The notes under the pieces are model-generated. The model saw only the letters and a list, made by a program, of their open reading frames with translations. It was not told where the DNA came from and did not search any database. The position numbers and the translations under genes are program-made. DNA of 15,012 nt from Oscillospiraceae bacterium (lineage in GTDB: Bacteria > Bacillota > Clostridia > UMGS1810), in assembly GCA_021629085.1 (NCBI GenBank), contig JAJXRJ010000012.1, forward strand, positions 1 to 15,012, in the 5' to 3' direction. Shown here one piece after another: positions 1-8,044 of this stretch. The number at the start of each line of letters is the position of its first letter. The first letter of the stretch is position 1.

Positions 1-81
1 ATATTCTTTTTTTGTCTATTTTGGGGCTTTAAACCTTGAATGCCAATATTGGTTTTCCAATATCTTCCATATACAATACAA

Positions 82-113
82 ATCCCCCCGGTTTTATCAA
101 AAACCGGGGGGAT
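82..113 (-). terminator. Rho-independent terminator of the giant secreted protein gene
   Basis: A perfect 14-bp inverted repeat (82-95 with 100-113) enclosing a 4-nt loop; the stem core is six G-C pairs followed by two more. On the minus strand it lies just after the stop codon at 128 and is followed by a moderately T-rich run (TTTGTATTGTAT). The strong stem and its position make termination of the upstream gene very likely; the U-tract is imperfect. Confidence 0.8.
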
Positions 114-127
114 GCTTAATCCTTCAG

Positions 128-3100
128 CTATTGAATGGTCTCGGTAGCGCTAAGCGGTAACATGCTTTCCAAATCTGACCACAGCATGAGCTTGGCATAA
201 GACGCGTCCGTTATAGCGGGAAGCGCCTCAGTAGAAATGACAAACTCTTTTATACTGCCCGCACCAATGGTTTGCGGCTCAGTCTTTAAAACAGCTGTCA
301 GCTCCCCGCTCCCATCATAAATGGCCAAAATCAAAATGCCGCTCACATCCTCCTGCAAATTGCTCTTGACCGTCTTGGTCACTGAAAACCCGCTTTCGCT
401 TGCAAATGTGCCGCGTTTGACGGCCTTAGAAACATCGTAAGAGGTTCCGCTTGAAATGGTAAAAGATTGCGCATCTGTCGTCACCGTTTCGCCGTCTGAG
501 AAGGTGACCTCCGCATAAACCTCATATTGGCCGGCCGCAAGGTTTATCAGCCGCAGGCTGTAAGCCGAACCTTTATTCCCATACGGGCCGGGCACAGGAT
601 TGCCGTTCACATAAAACTTCACATCTTCCACGCTTTTGTTAAATGCGCAGGATGTATCGGCGTTTACCAGCACGCTGTCGCCGCTTAAGAAGTTCCCGCT
701 GGATTGGATGGAGGTAATCTTGGCAGCGTTTGGCGTGTCGTCCGCCACATTATACGCAAGGTTTAACGAAACCGCCTTGGCAAGCGCCACTTCGCTTGCG
801 CCCGGAATCTTCTCAACGCGGATGTTGTCAATGCACAGCACAGCCGAAGCCGCCTGATTGGCAGTGCCGCCGGGAATCTCCGACTGTTCAATGGAAAGCG
901 CGTTTACCAAACCTGCCACTGTTTCGTTGTTAACCGTATATTCAAACTCAAAATCCGTCCAAACGCCTGCCGGCGCATTCTGATAATTGATATAGCCGCC
1001 GGATCTCTCCAGGTTGGTTGCAGCGCTGGAGCCGCTTGTGTACGCCGCATCAGGGATGGTTGACATAAAGCCGCTTAAAATTTTGGTGTCGCTCTCTGGT
1101 TTTACTGAGAAGGAAACACGGTATTTTGTCCCTATATCACTGTCTGTCAAGAAAAGCTTGCCCAGAGAATTCACAAACCGAGTCCGCGAATAGCTGTACC
1201 TGAGATTGGAAAGCGCTAAAAAGCTGTTGCCTTCCTCGGTGACCACTTCCGCCACCACCGAATCCTGCCCGCCATACCGGATATCACGCGGAACCCTGAT
1301 TTCGCTGCCGTCTTCAAAATCCCGGTCAAACACAACCTCGAGCGGCGCATCCTCAGTGGTGAATGCAAACACCGCCTTGGAATTTTGCGGGAGGGATTTT
1401 ACATAGTCGGTCACGTCAATGGTTTTTGCCCCCGCCGTTCCTGCGCTCACCGTGCCCAGTTTATCGCCGCCAAATGCCTGTGAAGCAATAATGGAATTTG
1501 TGCCGGTGTTATTTGCCGGCGCATTGTTGTAGGTGATGGTGTCCTTGTCAAATTCCGCATCGGTAAGCGCCCACACATCCATTGTCTGTTCGCTGTCCGC
1601 ACCGTCAAACAGCACGTTGAGGTTTAACTCTGCAGATTTTATTAAGAAGGGGTCTTTTTCAACCGCAAACGATGCATAGGCCTTTTTGGCATTCACCGCG
1701 CTGTCAATATAATCTGCACTTTTTACCACAAACGGGCTTTCGTTAAAATAGCTGTTTGGCGCATCCGCCCTTACAGCGTGCATGGCAAGCGCTTGGTTCT
1801 GCGTGGTTTCACTGCCTGAAACGGCAAGATGCGGTCGCACTGCATCGGAAACCAGCACAGATTTTATATTATCAACATAAATTTCATTGGTAAGTACATA
1901 CGACCCAATTACCAAAGCGGTGCGGGTGGCCTTATTTGCAACCATATCCTCTGTGATGGTGAAGGTCAGCGTGCCATCGTTCCAGCTGCCGCTTGTAAGG
2001 CCGCCCTTTTGCACAAAGGCAGTGGCATCGTCCAATGAGCTGCCAGTGCCGTTTGCACCGCCCAGGCCGCCCATTTTGTAGAGCACCGTACAGTTGCTGC
2101 CCGAGTCGCTCACCGGGCGGTACTGGAAGGTCACCTGATAGGTTTTTCCCACATCCGCGGCGGTGAGCCTGTTTTCCCCGTTGATTAAGAATGGGATGGA
2201 AACAGCCGGGTTATAGGGGTTGTAGTCATCCGTTGTAACCGAGTCTTTGTAAAAATGCAACGCTTTGGAGCCGTCTTCCCCGGCGTTTTCCAAAATTTCA
2301 ACGCTCGAATGTGATGCGTCAGAAAGCTGCATCTGCGAAAGGTCAAAGTCCGCTTCCTCAAACGTATATTCCTTTACGGTGTCCTGCCCGGTCAAAATTT
2401 CAACCGGCTCGCCCGAAACCTCGCAGGTGATTTCGTCATACCACACATCGGCTGTTGTGTAAAACGCGCTCAAAACAAGGCAGGCCCTCTGCAAGTTTTG
2501 CGTTTGATCCAACAGCTCTTTGGTAATGGTGAAGGTTGTGGTAATTTCCGTCCACACGTTGTTGTCGATTTTCGTCTGCTTTTTATAGGTGCCGAGCGCG
2601 CCGCCCATCTGTTCTATCTCGCTTGTGCCGGAAATCCCATTTACGCCCAAAAGGTTTTGCCGCGTGCCCGATCCGCTTGCGGCGATTGCCGCCACAATTG
2701 TATTTTTATTCGTCCCGCTGATTTCGTTTAACCCCTTTGCCCACATAGAAACCGTAATGGTTTTCCCAATGTCCTCCTCTGACCAGGTGTTGTCCGGGTC
2801 GAGGAAGTTTTTGACAGTAATCGCTTCAAAAAAGCCGGTAGAGTCCGTACCGGAACGCTTAAAGTGCAGCGCGTGCCCGGTATCGCCATAGCCGCCTTCC
2901 ACCACTTCAATCGAGGATACGTTGGGATGGGACAGCGTCAAGTCATATTTTGCAATGTCGCTTTCAAAATCGATGGCCTTTTGAATATTCTGGTTTTGTG
3001 CAACAAAGATAAACGTGGCGTTTTGCGCGCCCGCATCCTTTAGCATTTTCACATATTCCGTCACATCGATGCTCTTTTCGCCCGCCTCTGATGTGTCAAC

Positions 3101-6100
3101 CTGGGCAAGCGGCGCGCCGCCGTAAACAAAATCGGTCAAAACGCCGCTGCCGTTAATATCGTTTGCAACCGCCACATTCCAGCTGATGGTATTGTCCCAC
3201 AAATCCGGGCCGTAGAAGTTTTTGTCCGTTGCAGACGAAGGCGCTGCGTTTAAGTCGCCCGCATCCACGCCATACACCGACAACACCTGTTTGGCAGGGC
3301 TTGCCGTGGTGAATTTAAGATTCACCTGGGCAGCGGTATCCACATTGTCGAGCGGTACCAGCACATACCCCTTTTGCGCACCGGCTGAATATGCGGCATC
3401 CGCACCTTTTACGTACAGGTTTATTTCATCTGCAAAGTTTTTGTCTGCATCCTTGCCGCTCACAACTGTTACCGCATCGCCCGAAACGCTTTCCGAATTT
3501 CCAGCAGTGTCCAGCAAAAGCCGTGCCGCGGGGTAAAGTGCAGTTGCGCCCTCTTTGGACACAATCTGGTTGGGGCTGGAGAGCAGTGTCACTAAAATAT
3601 CATCCACATACAACGTGGGGACCACTGTAGACGTTTGAATGCCGACAAACTGCGTATTTTCCGCAAGCATTTCCTCGTCCACCGTAAATTCATATTCCAC
3701 CTTGTTCCAGCGGCCGGCGTAAATACTGAAGTTTTCACTCTCACGGGCCTGCGTTCCATATTTTTCCCCAGTCGGCGAATAGACGCCAAGATTGAGGATG
3801 CAATCCTGCACCGGCTTGACGTACATGGAAACGCGGTAAACATTTCCCACGTCCTCGCTGGTCAGGGGCGTCTCCTTAAAGCAGTTCACAAGCTTCATGC
3901 GGGTGTAGTTATACTTCCGCCCGCCAAATTCGAGGCATTTTTGCCCAGTGTTGGCATCGGTGGACACAATGTTTGCCGTACCGGTGCCGCCGCCCCATCG
4001 ATAGTGTGTGTTCTGCTCAAACGTATCCATATCTTCAAAATCGTAATGGAGCGTATCTTTTTGCTGGATGTCCGACGACAGTGCAAAGGTAGCATCCTCG
4101 CCCGAAAGGCTCTTTACGTACTCGGTCACATCTATCTGGTTCCCAACCGGGTCTGCTGGGAATGCCGCCAGCTCCTTGCCGCCATACACAGCGTTGGACA
4201 AAAAGCCGGGCGCATCGGTGTTATTTGCCGGCGCATTGTTCCAGGTAATGGCCGTTTCATCCCAATCTGCAGCGGTTAAGCCGTAAATTTTGTTTTTGTA
4301 GTTGTCTACCGAACCTTTCAACACCAGCGTGGCCTTGCTGACATCGGAAAATCCCCCGTCGCGGTGGAAGCCCAGGTAGGCCTTCTGCATGCCGTCTTCA
4401 TAAGAGACGTCTGCAAAAGCCGCACTGCCGAAATTTTCGTCCGGATGCCGGCTGTCGACATACGCGTCTTTGGAAACCGTTACCGTTTCATTCCCCTCTG
4501 TTTGGAACCGTTTTGTCATTGTCTCTATTACTGCCACTCCATCTTCGCCCTTGCAGGTATTGGTCACTTCAATTCTATATTTGGTTCCAATGTCCATAGA
4601 ATACGAGATAAACTGGAACTTGGTATTCCCGTTATACGCCGTCCATTCGCCGGCAACTTCTGCGCCCGTGGCTTCGTTGATCACTTTGACGCCGGCCTTT
4701 ACCGAATCAAAATCCATCGCCCGTGAAAACTTCACCTCAATGGGCACAAACGGCGTTGCAAAGCTGGTTTTGTCAAGCGGCGTCAGCCACAGCACAACAG
4801 GCGGTTCTTCGCGGTATGCTGCGCGGATGTGGTTGTCAAAAAAGTCAAAATATGCCTTGTAAAGATCCATGCCCCGCTTTTCATCATAGCCACATGGATA
4901 CGTGTGCCCCAGGCCCGGCACATCCATACACAGCGATTCCAAATCGCGCGCCTGCAGCCCTCTGTAAACCGGCGGCCACAGGGTGTAAAACCCGCCGGTG
5001 GTGTCCTCTGTGCCGCAGGAATTTAAAATGGGTACAGCGGTTTCGCGCGACTGCGGCGCGGTGAAATTGAAGAAATTGTGAAATCCCGGGCCAGAGCCGG
5101 AATAGGTGACAGTGACATTGCTGGAAATCTCTGTCCCGTCCTCATAGGTGAGCCACGGCTGGGGTTGGGGCGACTGCGTTGGGTCCAGCCCCTGGGTGTA
5201 TTCCTCGCCAAACAGCTCCGGCTCCCCTTTTTCTAAATGCGTGGTATCAGAAAGTATCGCGGGCCCGGTGGACGATTTGGAAAAGCCCCAGGTGCCCATA
5301 TAATCTGCGCTGTAGCCATATTCATTGGCAAGCTGCCGCACCCGCCGCACTGCTGCGGAATGCGAACGGTTTGCCGTATATTTGTACAGCGAAAACGCTT
5401 TGTCCAAATAGCCGTAGTGGTCGTTTCTGGACATGGGAATATACTCGTGGTCATAAATGACGCCTGCATAGCCGTTCATTACAAATCCGGTAAACACCGG
5501 GCGATCAGCCCTGCACGCAGAAGCAGGACGGGTTTCGCTGGAGGATGCCAGCATGTAGACCGGAACCACTTCTTTGGGCTTGGAAGGATATATGATATCC
5601 AGCTTCAAATCCAGGTCAATGGGTGTACCGTCCTTTTTGATACAGTCCGTGATGGTCTCGGCCGTTGGAAGCAGGTTGCCGTTATTGTCCGTCTTCTGCC
5701 CGGCATAGTATTCGTTCCAAACGTCAATGATGTAGTTGATGGTCCCATTGGGGGCGTGCTTGTCAAGTTCAAAGTACAAAATGTCCCGTTCAATCCGGCA
5801 GCCGGACGGAATGGGATACGTATAGCCAAGCGCGTGTGGCTGCCCGTTTAAGTACTTTCCACTTTCATTGATGCTTGCCACAATGGTTTGAATGCCCCAG
5901 TCGATATCCGGCGAAACCGCGCGGGGATCGTTTTGATAATCCAACACGCAAACAATGTAGCCTTTCTCCAGCAAATCGGTGACGATGGAGACATCGTCTT
6001 CCGTGCCGATTCTTGGCATGGCGTGATTGGTGATGTACACGGCAACCGGCGTATTTTTGTCCGATGTGCCTTTTAAATACGTGTTGATGCCCACGCTCAC

Positions 6101-6253
6101 ACCCGTATAGCCGTCATCCACAGTGCCGCTAAAAACGAGATAATCTGAAAACGCCTGGTAAATCTCGCTTTCAGCTTGTACGCTGACTGCAAAATTGGGC
6201 ATACATGCCAGCATAAGCGTCAGCGTCAAAACCAAACAAACAACTTTTTTCAT
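128..6253 (-). CDS. Giant secreted multimodular protein: alpha/beta-hydrolase-like domain, Ig-like domain, three DNRLRE domains and four jelly-roll CBM-like modules
   Basis: A 2041-residue exported protein; its role is inferred to be extracellular polysaccharide binding and hydrolysis, with unknown substrate. A signal peptide covers residues 1-27 (KK, hydrophobic core, VQA before the cut); C17 gives only a poor lipobox. Residues ~30-480 resemble an alpha/beta hydrolase: G323-F-S325-K-S as nucleophile elbow, with D417 and H450 as candidate triad partners. Residues ~484-585 look like a Big_5-type Ig-like domain. Three DNRLRE (CBM96-like) units follow at ~590-727, ~918-1086 and ~1485-1632, each with an IDVTEYVK-type motif; units 1 and 3 share NNAPANN. 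Jelly-roll CBM-like modules lie at ~734-892, 1092-1270, 1295-1465 and 1640-1815, each ending near a YVDDI-like strand. An Ig-like domain (~1846-1935) and a C-terminal domain with a LMLWSDLESMLPL motif end the chain. No sortase signal or SLH domain is visible. The ATG follows AAGGAGGAGA at good spacing. Module boundaries are approximate and enzymatic activity is unproven. Confidence 0.9.
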   Translation of the reverse strand: MKKVVCLVLTLTLMLACMPNFAVSVQAESEIYQAFSDYLVFSGTVDDGYTGVSVGINTYLKGTSDKNTPVAVYITNHAMPRIGTEDDVSIVTDLLEKGYIVCVLDYQNDPRAVSPDIDWGIQTIVASINESGKYLNGQPHALGYTYPIPSGCRIERDILYFELDKHAPNGTINYIIDVWNEYYAGQKTDNNGNLLPTAETITDCIKKDGTPIDLDLKLDIIYPSKPKEVVPVYMLASSSETRPASACRADRPVFTGFVMNGYAGVIYDHEYIPMSRNDHYGYLDKAFSLYKYTANRSHSAAVRRVRQLANEYGYSADYMGTWGFSKSSTGPAILSDTTHLEKGEPELFGEEYTQGLDPTQSPQPQPWLTYEDGTEISSNVTVTYSGSGPGFHNFFNFTAPQSRETAVPILNSCGTEDTTGGFYTLWPPVYRGLQARDLESLCMDVPGLGHTYPCGYDEKRGMDLYKAYFDFFDNHIRAAYREEPPVVLWLTPLDKTSFATPFVPIEVKFSRAMDFDSVKAGVKVINEATGAEVAGEWTAYNGNTKFQFISYSMDIGTKYRIEVTNTCKGEDGVAVIETMTKRFQTEGNETVTVSKDAYVDSRHPDENFGSAAFADVSYEDGMQKAYLGFHRDGGFSDVSKATLVLKGSVDNYKNKIYGLTAADWDETAITWNNAPANNTDAPGFLSNAVYGGKELAAFPADPVGNQIDVTEYVKSLSGEDATFALSSDIQQKDTLHYDFEDMDTFEQNTHYRWGGGTGTANIVSTDANTGQKCLEFGGRKYNYTRMKLVNCFKETPLTSEDVGNVYRVSMYVKPVQDCILNLGVYSPTGEKYGTQARESENFSIYAGRWNKVEYEFTVDEEMLAENTQFVGIQTSTVVPTLYVDDILVTLLSSPNQIVSKEGATALYPAARLLLDTAGNSESVSGDAVTVVSGKDADKNFADEINLYVKGADAAYSAGAQKGYVLVPLDNVDTAAQVNLKFTTASPAKQVLSVYGVDAGDLNAAPSSATDKNFYGPDLWDNTISWNVAVANDINGSGVLTDFVYGGAPLAQVDTSEAGEKSIDVTEYVKMLKDAGAQNATFIFVAQNQNIQKAIDFESDIAKYDLTLSHPNVSSIEVVEGGYGDTGHALHFKRSGTDSTGFFEAITVKNFLDPDNTWSEEDIGKTITVSMWAKGLNEISGTNKNTIVAAIAASGSGTRQNLLGVNGISGTSEIEQMGGALGTYKKQTKIDNNVWTEITTTFTITKELLDQTQNLQRACLVLSAFYTTADVWYDEITCEVSGEPVEILTGQDTVKEYTFEEADFDLSQMQLSDASHSSVEILENAGEDGSKALHFYKDSVTTDDYNPYNPAVSIPFLINGENRLTAADVGKTYQVTFQYRPVSDSGSNCTVLYKMGGLGGANGTGSSLDDATAFVQKGGLTSGSWNDGTLTFTITEDMVANKATRTALVIGSYVLTNEIYVDNIKSVLVSDAVRPHLAVSGSETTQNQALAMHAVRADAPNSYFNESPFVVKSADYIDSAVNAKKAYASFAVEKDPFLIKSAELNLNVLFDGADSEQTMDVWALTDAEFDKDTITYNNAPANNTGTNSIIASQAFGGDKLGTVSAGTAGAKTIDVTDYVKSLPQNSKAVFAFTTEDAPLEVVFDRDFEDGSEIRVPRDIRYGGQDSVVAEVVTEEGNSFLALSNLRYSYSRTRFVNSLGKLFLTDSDIGTKYRVSFSVKPESDTKILSGFMSTIPDAAYTSGSSAATNLERSGGYINYQNAPAGVWTDFEFEYTVNNETVAGLVNALSIEQSEIPGGTANQAASAVLCIDNIRVEKIPGASEVALAKAVSLNLAYNVADDTPNAAKITSIQSSGNFLSGDSVLVNADTSCAFNKSVEDVKFYVNGNPVPGPYGNKGSAYSLRLINLAAGQYEVYAEVTFSDGETVTTDAQSFTISSGTSYDVSKAVKRGTFASESGFSVTKTVKSNLQEDVSGILILAIYDGSGELTAVLKTEPQTIGAGSIKEFVISTEALPAITDASYAKLMLWSDLESMLPLSATETIQ

Positions 6254-6280
6254 GCGGTCATCTCCTCCTTTTCTAGGTCT

Positions 6281-6289
6281 ATCATATCA
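6281..6289 (-). promoter_or_regulatory. Possible extended -10 promoter for the giant secreted protein gene
   Basis: On the minus strand this reads TGATATGAT, a TGn extended -10 joined to TATGAT (5 of 6 matches to TATAAT). It sits about 28 bp upstream of the ATG, giving a short leader that still holds the ribosome binding site. No convincing -35 hexamer lies 16-18 bp upstream, but the upstream DNA is rich in A and T tracts (about 6300-6350), which could act as an UP-like element. This is a weak prediction. Confidence 0.35.
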
Positions 6290-6377
6290 CGCTGGAGACG
6301 TAAAAAATTATCTTTTTTTGCCCTTTTTAAAAATTTATATTCTTTTCTTGCTGTTTTTCGTTACGATTTCCACATAC

Positions 6378-6419
6378 AAAAAGAACCCCCGTTCCCATAG
6401 GCAGCGAAGGTTCTTTTTT
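6378..6419 (-). terminator. Terminator downstream of the abrB-like gene
   Basis: An inverted repeat pairs AAAAAGAACC (6378-6387) with GGTTCTTTTT (6409-6418), with a 21-nt loop whose sides can pair imperfectly. It lies 12 bp past the abrB stop codon and the minus-strand copy runs into a T tract. The A/T-flanked arms would work in either direction, but only a minus-strand gene reads into it. It separates abrB from the giant gene downstream. Confidence 0.7.
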
Positions 6420-6431
6420 CAGACGCTATTT

Positions 6432-6686
6432 TTATTTTACCGAACCGCTTTTGAGCTCCTCTAAACACTCGGTACACACCATTTTCTCTTTATAGGCAAT
6501 TACACCACGTGCATTGCCGCAAAAAATGCAGGACGGCTCATATTTTTTTAAAAAAATCATATTGCCCTCCACAAAAATCTCCAACCCGTCTTTTTCTGCC
6601 AGGTTGAGCGTTTTACGGAGCTCGCTGGGCAGTGTCACCCGCCCAAGCTCGTCAATTTTGCGCACAATTCCGGTCGATTTCATCAT
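6432..6686 (-). CDS. abrB: AbrB/SpoVT-family transcriptional regulator with Cys4 tail
   Basis: An 84-residue DNA-binding regulator of the AbrB (SpoVT/MazE-like swapped-hairpin) family, which in Bacillus acts as a transition-state repressor of stationary-phase and sporulation genes. The N-terminal half (residues 3-49) is nearly canonical: KSTGIVRKIDELGRVTLP, then ELRKTL and ILKKYEP-like ends. The tail differs from Bacillus AbrB: C53-x2-C56 and C71-x2-C74 form a zinc-ribbon-like pattern, which I believe is common in clostridial homologues. The start is set at the first of two adjacent ATGs, 9 nt after AAGGAG; an in-frame extension of 14 residues upstream has no such site and would overlap the promoter region. 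It is transcribed alone between its own promoter and terminator. The targets cannot be read from the sequence. Confidence 0.88.
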   Translation of the reverse strand: MMKSTGIVRKIDELGRVTLPSELRKTLNLAEKDGLEIFVEGNMIFLKKYEPSCIFCGNARGVIAYKEKMVCTECLEELKSGSVK

Positions 6687-6718
6687 GGTTTTCCACTCCT
6701 TCCTCGTGTGTCTTTTAG

Positions 6719-6747
6719 AATATAGCATATCTCCTAAAAATTGTCAA
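6719..6747 (-). promoter_or_regulatory. Sigma-A promoter of the abrB-like gene
   Basis: On the minus strand a perfect TTGACA (6742-6747) is separated by exactly 17 bp from TATATT (6719-6724). The predicted start point, around 6712, gives a leader of about 25 nt containing the GGAAGGAG ribosome binding site. This is close to the best possible housekeeping promoter, so strong expression is expected unless repressed. Confidence 0.8.
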
Positions 6748-6762
6748 TATCTGGGAGTTTTT

Positions 6763-6791
6763 TCATATTTTCCCATCTTAACTCATACACT
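6763..6791 (+). promoter_or_regulatory. Sigma-E-type sporulation promoter of spmA
   Basis: TCATATT (6763-6769) matches the Bacillus sigma-E -35 consensus KMATATT fully, and CATACACT (6784-6791) matches the -10 consensus CATACAAT at 7 of 8 bases, with a 14-bp spacer. In Bacillus subtilis spmA-spmB belong to the mother-cell sigma-E regulon, so site and gene agree. The predicted transcript starts near 6798, almost directly at the ribosome binding site, leaving a leader of roughly 15 nt. Confidence 0.7.
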
Positions 6792-6812
6792 TTCATGGAA
6801 GGAGGTGCTTCG

Positions 6813-7436
6813 ATGATCAACTATATCTGGGGATTTTTAATGTTAGCCTCCCTTGTGGTTTCCATGTTTACCGGCCGGGTGGACGAAACCATTCAGGCCG
6901 CCTTTTCCGGCGCAAACGGGGCCATCACTACCATTTTGGGGTTTGCGGGTGCCATGGCCATGTGGACCGGCATCATGAAAATTGCCGACAAATCGGGGCT
7001 TGTCAAAATCTTTTCCAAGCTCATCCGCCCCTTGACCCGTGTGCTGTTTCCAAAGCTCAAGAAGGGCTCAGACGCGCTAAACGCCATTTCCATGAACATG
7101 GTGGCAAACATTTTGGGGCTTGCAAACGCCGCCACACCGCTGGGTTTAAAGGCCATGGGGGAACTGGAAAAATTAAACCCTCACCCAGGAACCGCCACAA
7201 CCGATATGTGTATGTTTGTGGTGTTAAACACCGCGTCCATCCAGCTTATCCCCTCTACGCTCATCGCCATCCGCGCCTCTATGCAGTCTGCCAACCCGTC
7301 TGAAATCATCCTGCCCATCTGGATTACCTCTATCATCACCGCAACCTGCGCCTGTGTCTCAGTAAAGCTTGCATCCCGCACCCGTGCAGAACGCGCGTTT
7401 CAAGCATGCGGGAAGAAACGGAGGATCACGGCATGA
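6813..7436 (+). CDS. spmA: Spore maturation protein A
   Basis: A 207-residue integral membrane protein of the nucleoside-recognition/Gate-domain group. SpmA works with SpmB in dehydration of the spore core and thereby in spore heat resistance; the transported species is not settled. Hydrophobic segments lie near residues 3-20, 36-56, 133-152 and 166-184. The hallmark stretch NMVANILGLANAATP-LGLKAMGEL spans residues 95-117, and an STLIAIRA motif follows near 148-155. The length is close to the Bacillus homologue. The chosen ATG follows GGAAGGAGGT at 6797-6806; an in-frame ATG 72 bp upstream lies within the promoter region and lacks such a site. Its stop codon overlaps the start of spmB, so the two are translationally coupled. 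Confidence 0.93.
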   Translation: MINYIWGFLMLASLVVSMFTGRVDETIQAAFSGANGAITTILGFAGAMAMWTGIMKIADKSGLVKIFSKLIRPLTRVLFPKLKKGSDALNAISMNMVANILGLANAATPLGLKAMGELEKLNPHPGTATTDMCMFVVLNTASIQLIPSTLIAIRASMQSANPSEIILPIWITSIITATCACVSVKLASRTRAERAFQACGKKRRITA

Positions 7437-7969
7437 TTGCATTTGTCAACACCGTATCCGCGTTTGCCGTACCTGCCATCCTGTTTCTCATCCTCACCTA
7501 CGGCATTTACAAAAAAGTGCATATTTACGAATGCTTTATGGAGGGCGCAACCGACGGTATCAAGATTGTATTTGACATTTTTGCGCCTATTTTGGGCATA
7601 CTGGTAGCAATCAACATGTTTCGCGCGTCCGGCGCGCTTGAAATCCTCACATCCGCCTTTGCACCCATTGCAGAGCGCATCCATTTCCCTACTGAAATGC
7701 TGCCGTTTGCCATTTTGCGGCCCATTTCAGGCGGGGGCTCTCTGGCGCTTGCAACCGACATTTTTAAAACATACGGCACCGATTCATTTGTGGGACGTGC
7801 CACCTCCACGCTCATGGGCTCCACCGAAACCACTTTTTACACGCTCACCGTGTATTTTGGTGCAATTGGCATTAAAAATATCAAATATTCCCTGAAATGC
7901 GCGCTGTTTGCCGACCTTGTTGGCATGTTTGTGAGCGTCTGGGTGTGCTATCTCATCTTCGGCGGGTAA
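7433..7969 (+). CDS. spmB: Spore maturation protein B
   Basis: A 178-residue membrane protein, the partner of SpmA in spore core dehydration. It has the Gate-domain pattern: a first membrane segment at about residues 8-24, a GATDGIKIVFDI helix (38-49), a second segment near 51-64, the conserved RPISGGGSLALATD (96-109), the GSTETTFYTL motif (129-138) and a last segment near 158-176. The length equals that of the usual SpmB. The start ATG overlaps the spmA stop as ATGA and follows GGAGG at 7420-7424 by 8 nt; an ATG 27 bp upstream is in frame but less well placed. No clear terminator separates it from metG, so read-through in the mother cell is possible. Confidence 0.94.
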   Translation: MIAFVNTVSAFAVPAILFLILTYGIYKKVHIYECFMEGATDGIKIVFDIFAPILGILVAINMFRASGALEILTSAFAPIAERIHFPTEMLPFAILRPISGGGSLALATDIFKTYGTDSFVGRATSTLMGSTETTFYTLTVYFGAIGIKNIKYSLKCALFADLVGMFVSVWVCYLIFGG

Positions 7970-7977
7970 ATTGGGGC

Positions 7978-8006
7978 TTGCATAAATGTGTGAAAAATGG
8001 TAAAAT
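7978..8006 (+). promoter_or_regulatory. Possible sigma-A promoter of the metG-tatD operon
   Basis: TTGCAT (7978-7983) and TAAAAT (8001-8006) are 17 bp apart just after the spmB stop. The -10 matches at 5 of 6 positions but the -35 at only 3. The leader of about 35-45 nt is too short for a T-box; it contains a small CGGG/CCCG hairpin (8020-8033) immediately ahead of the ribosome binding site. Confidence 0.45.
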
Positions 8007-8044
8007 ATTGAAATACCACCGGGTAAAATCCCGCGGAAAGGAAC

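Noticed and set aside
46..63. A 7-bp inverted repeat with a TTTT loop near the left edge.
   Set aside because: A/T-rich, no U-tract on either strand and adjacent to a much stronger terminator; nothing to assign.
3635..4279. A 214-codon open frame on the plus strand, antisense to the giant secreted protein gene.
   Set aside because: No ribosome binding site, no recognisable domain; the codon bias of the minus-strand gene readily creates such frames. The same applies to the 204-codon frame at 5237-5851.
7970..8044. Possible T-box or SAM-type riboswitch ahead of metG.
   Set aside because: The space is only 75 bp and shows only one tiny hairpin; far too short for either class.
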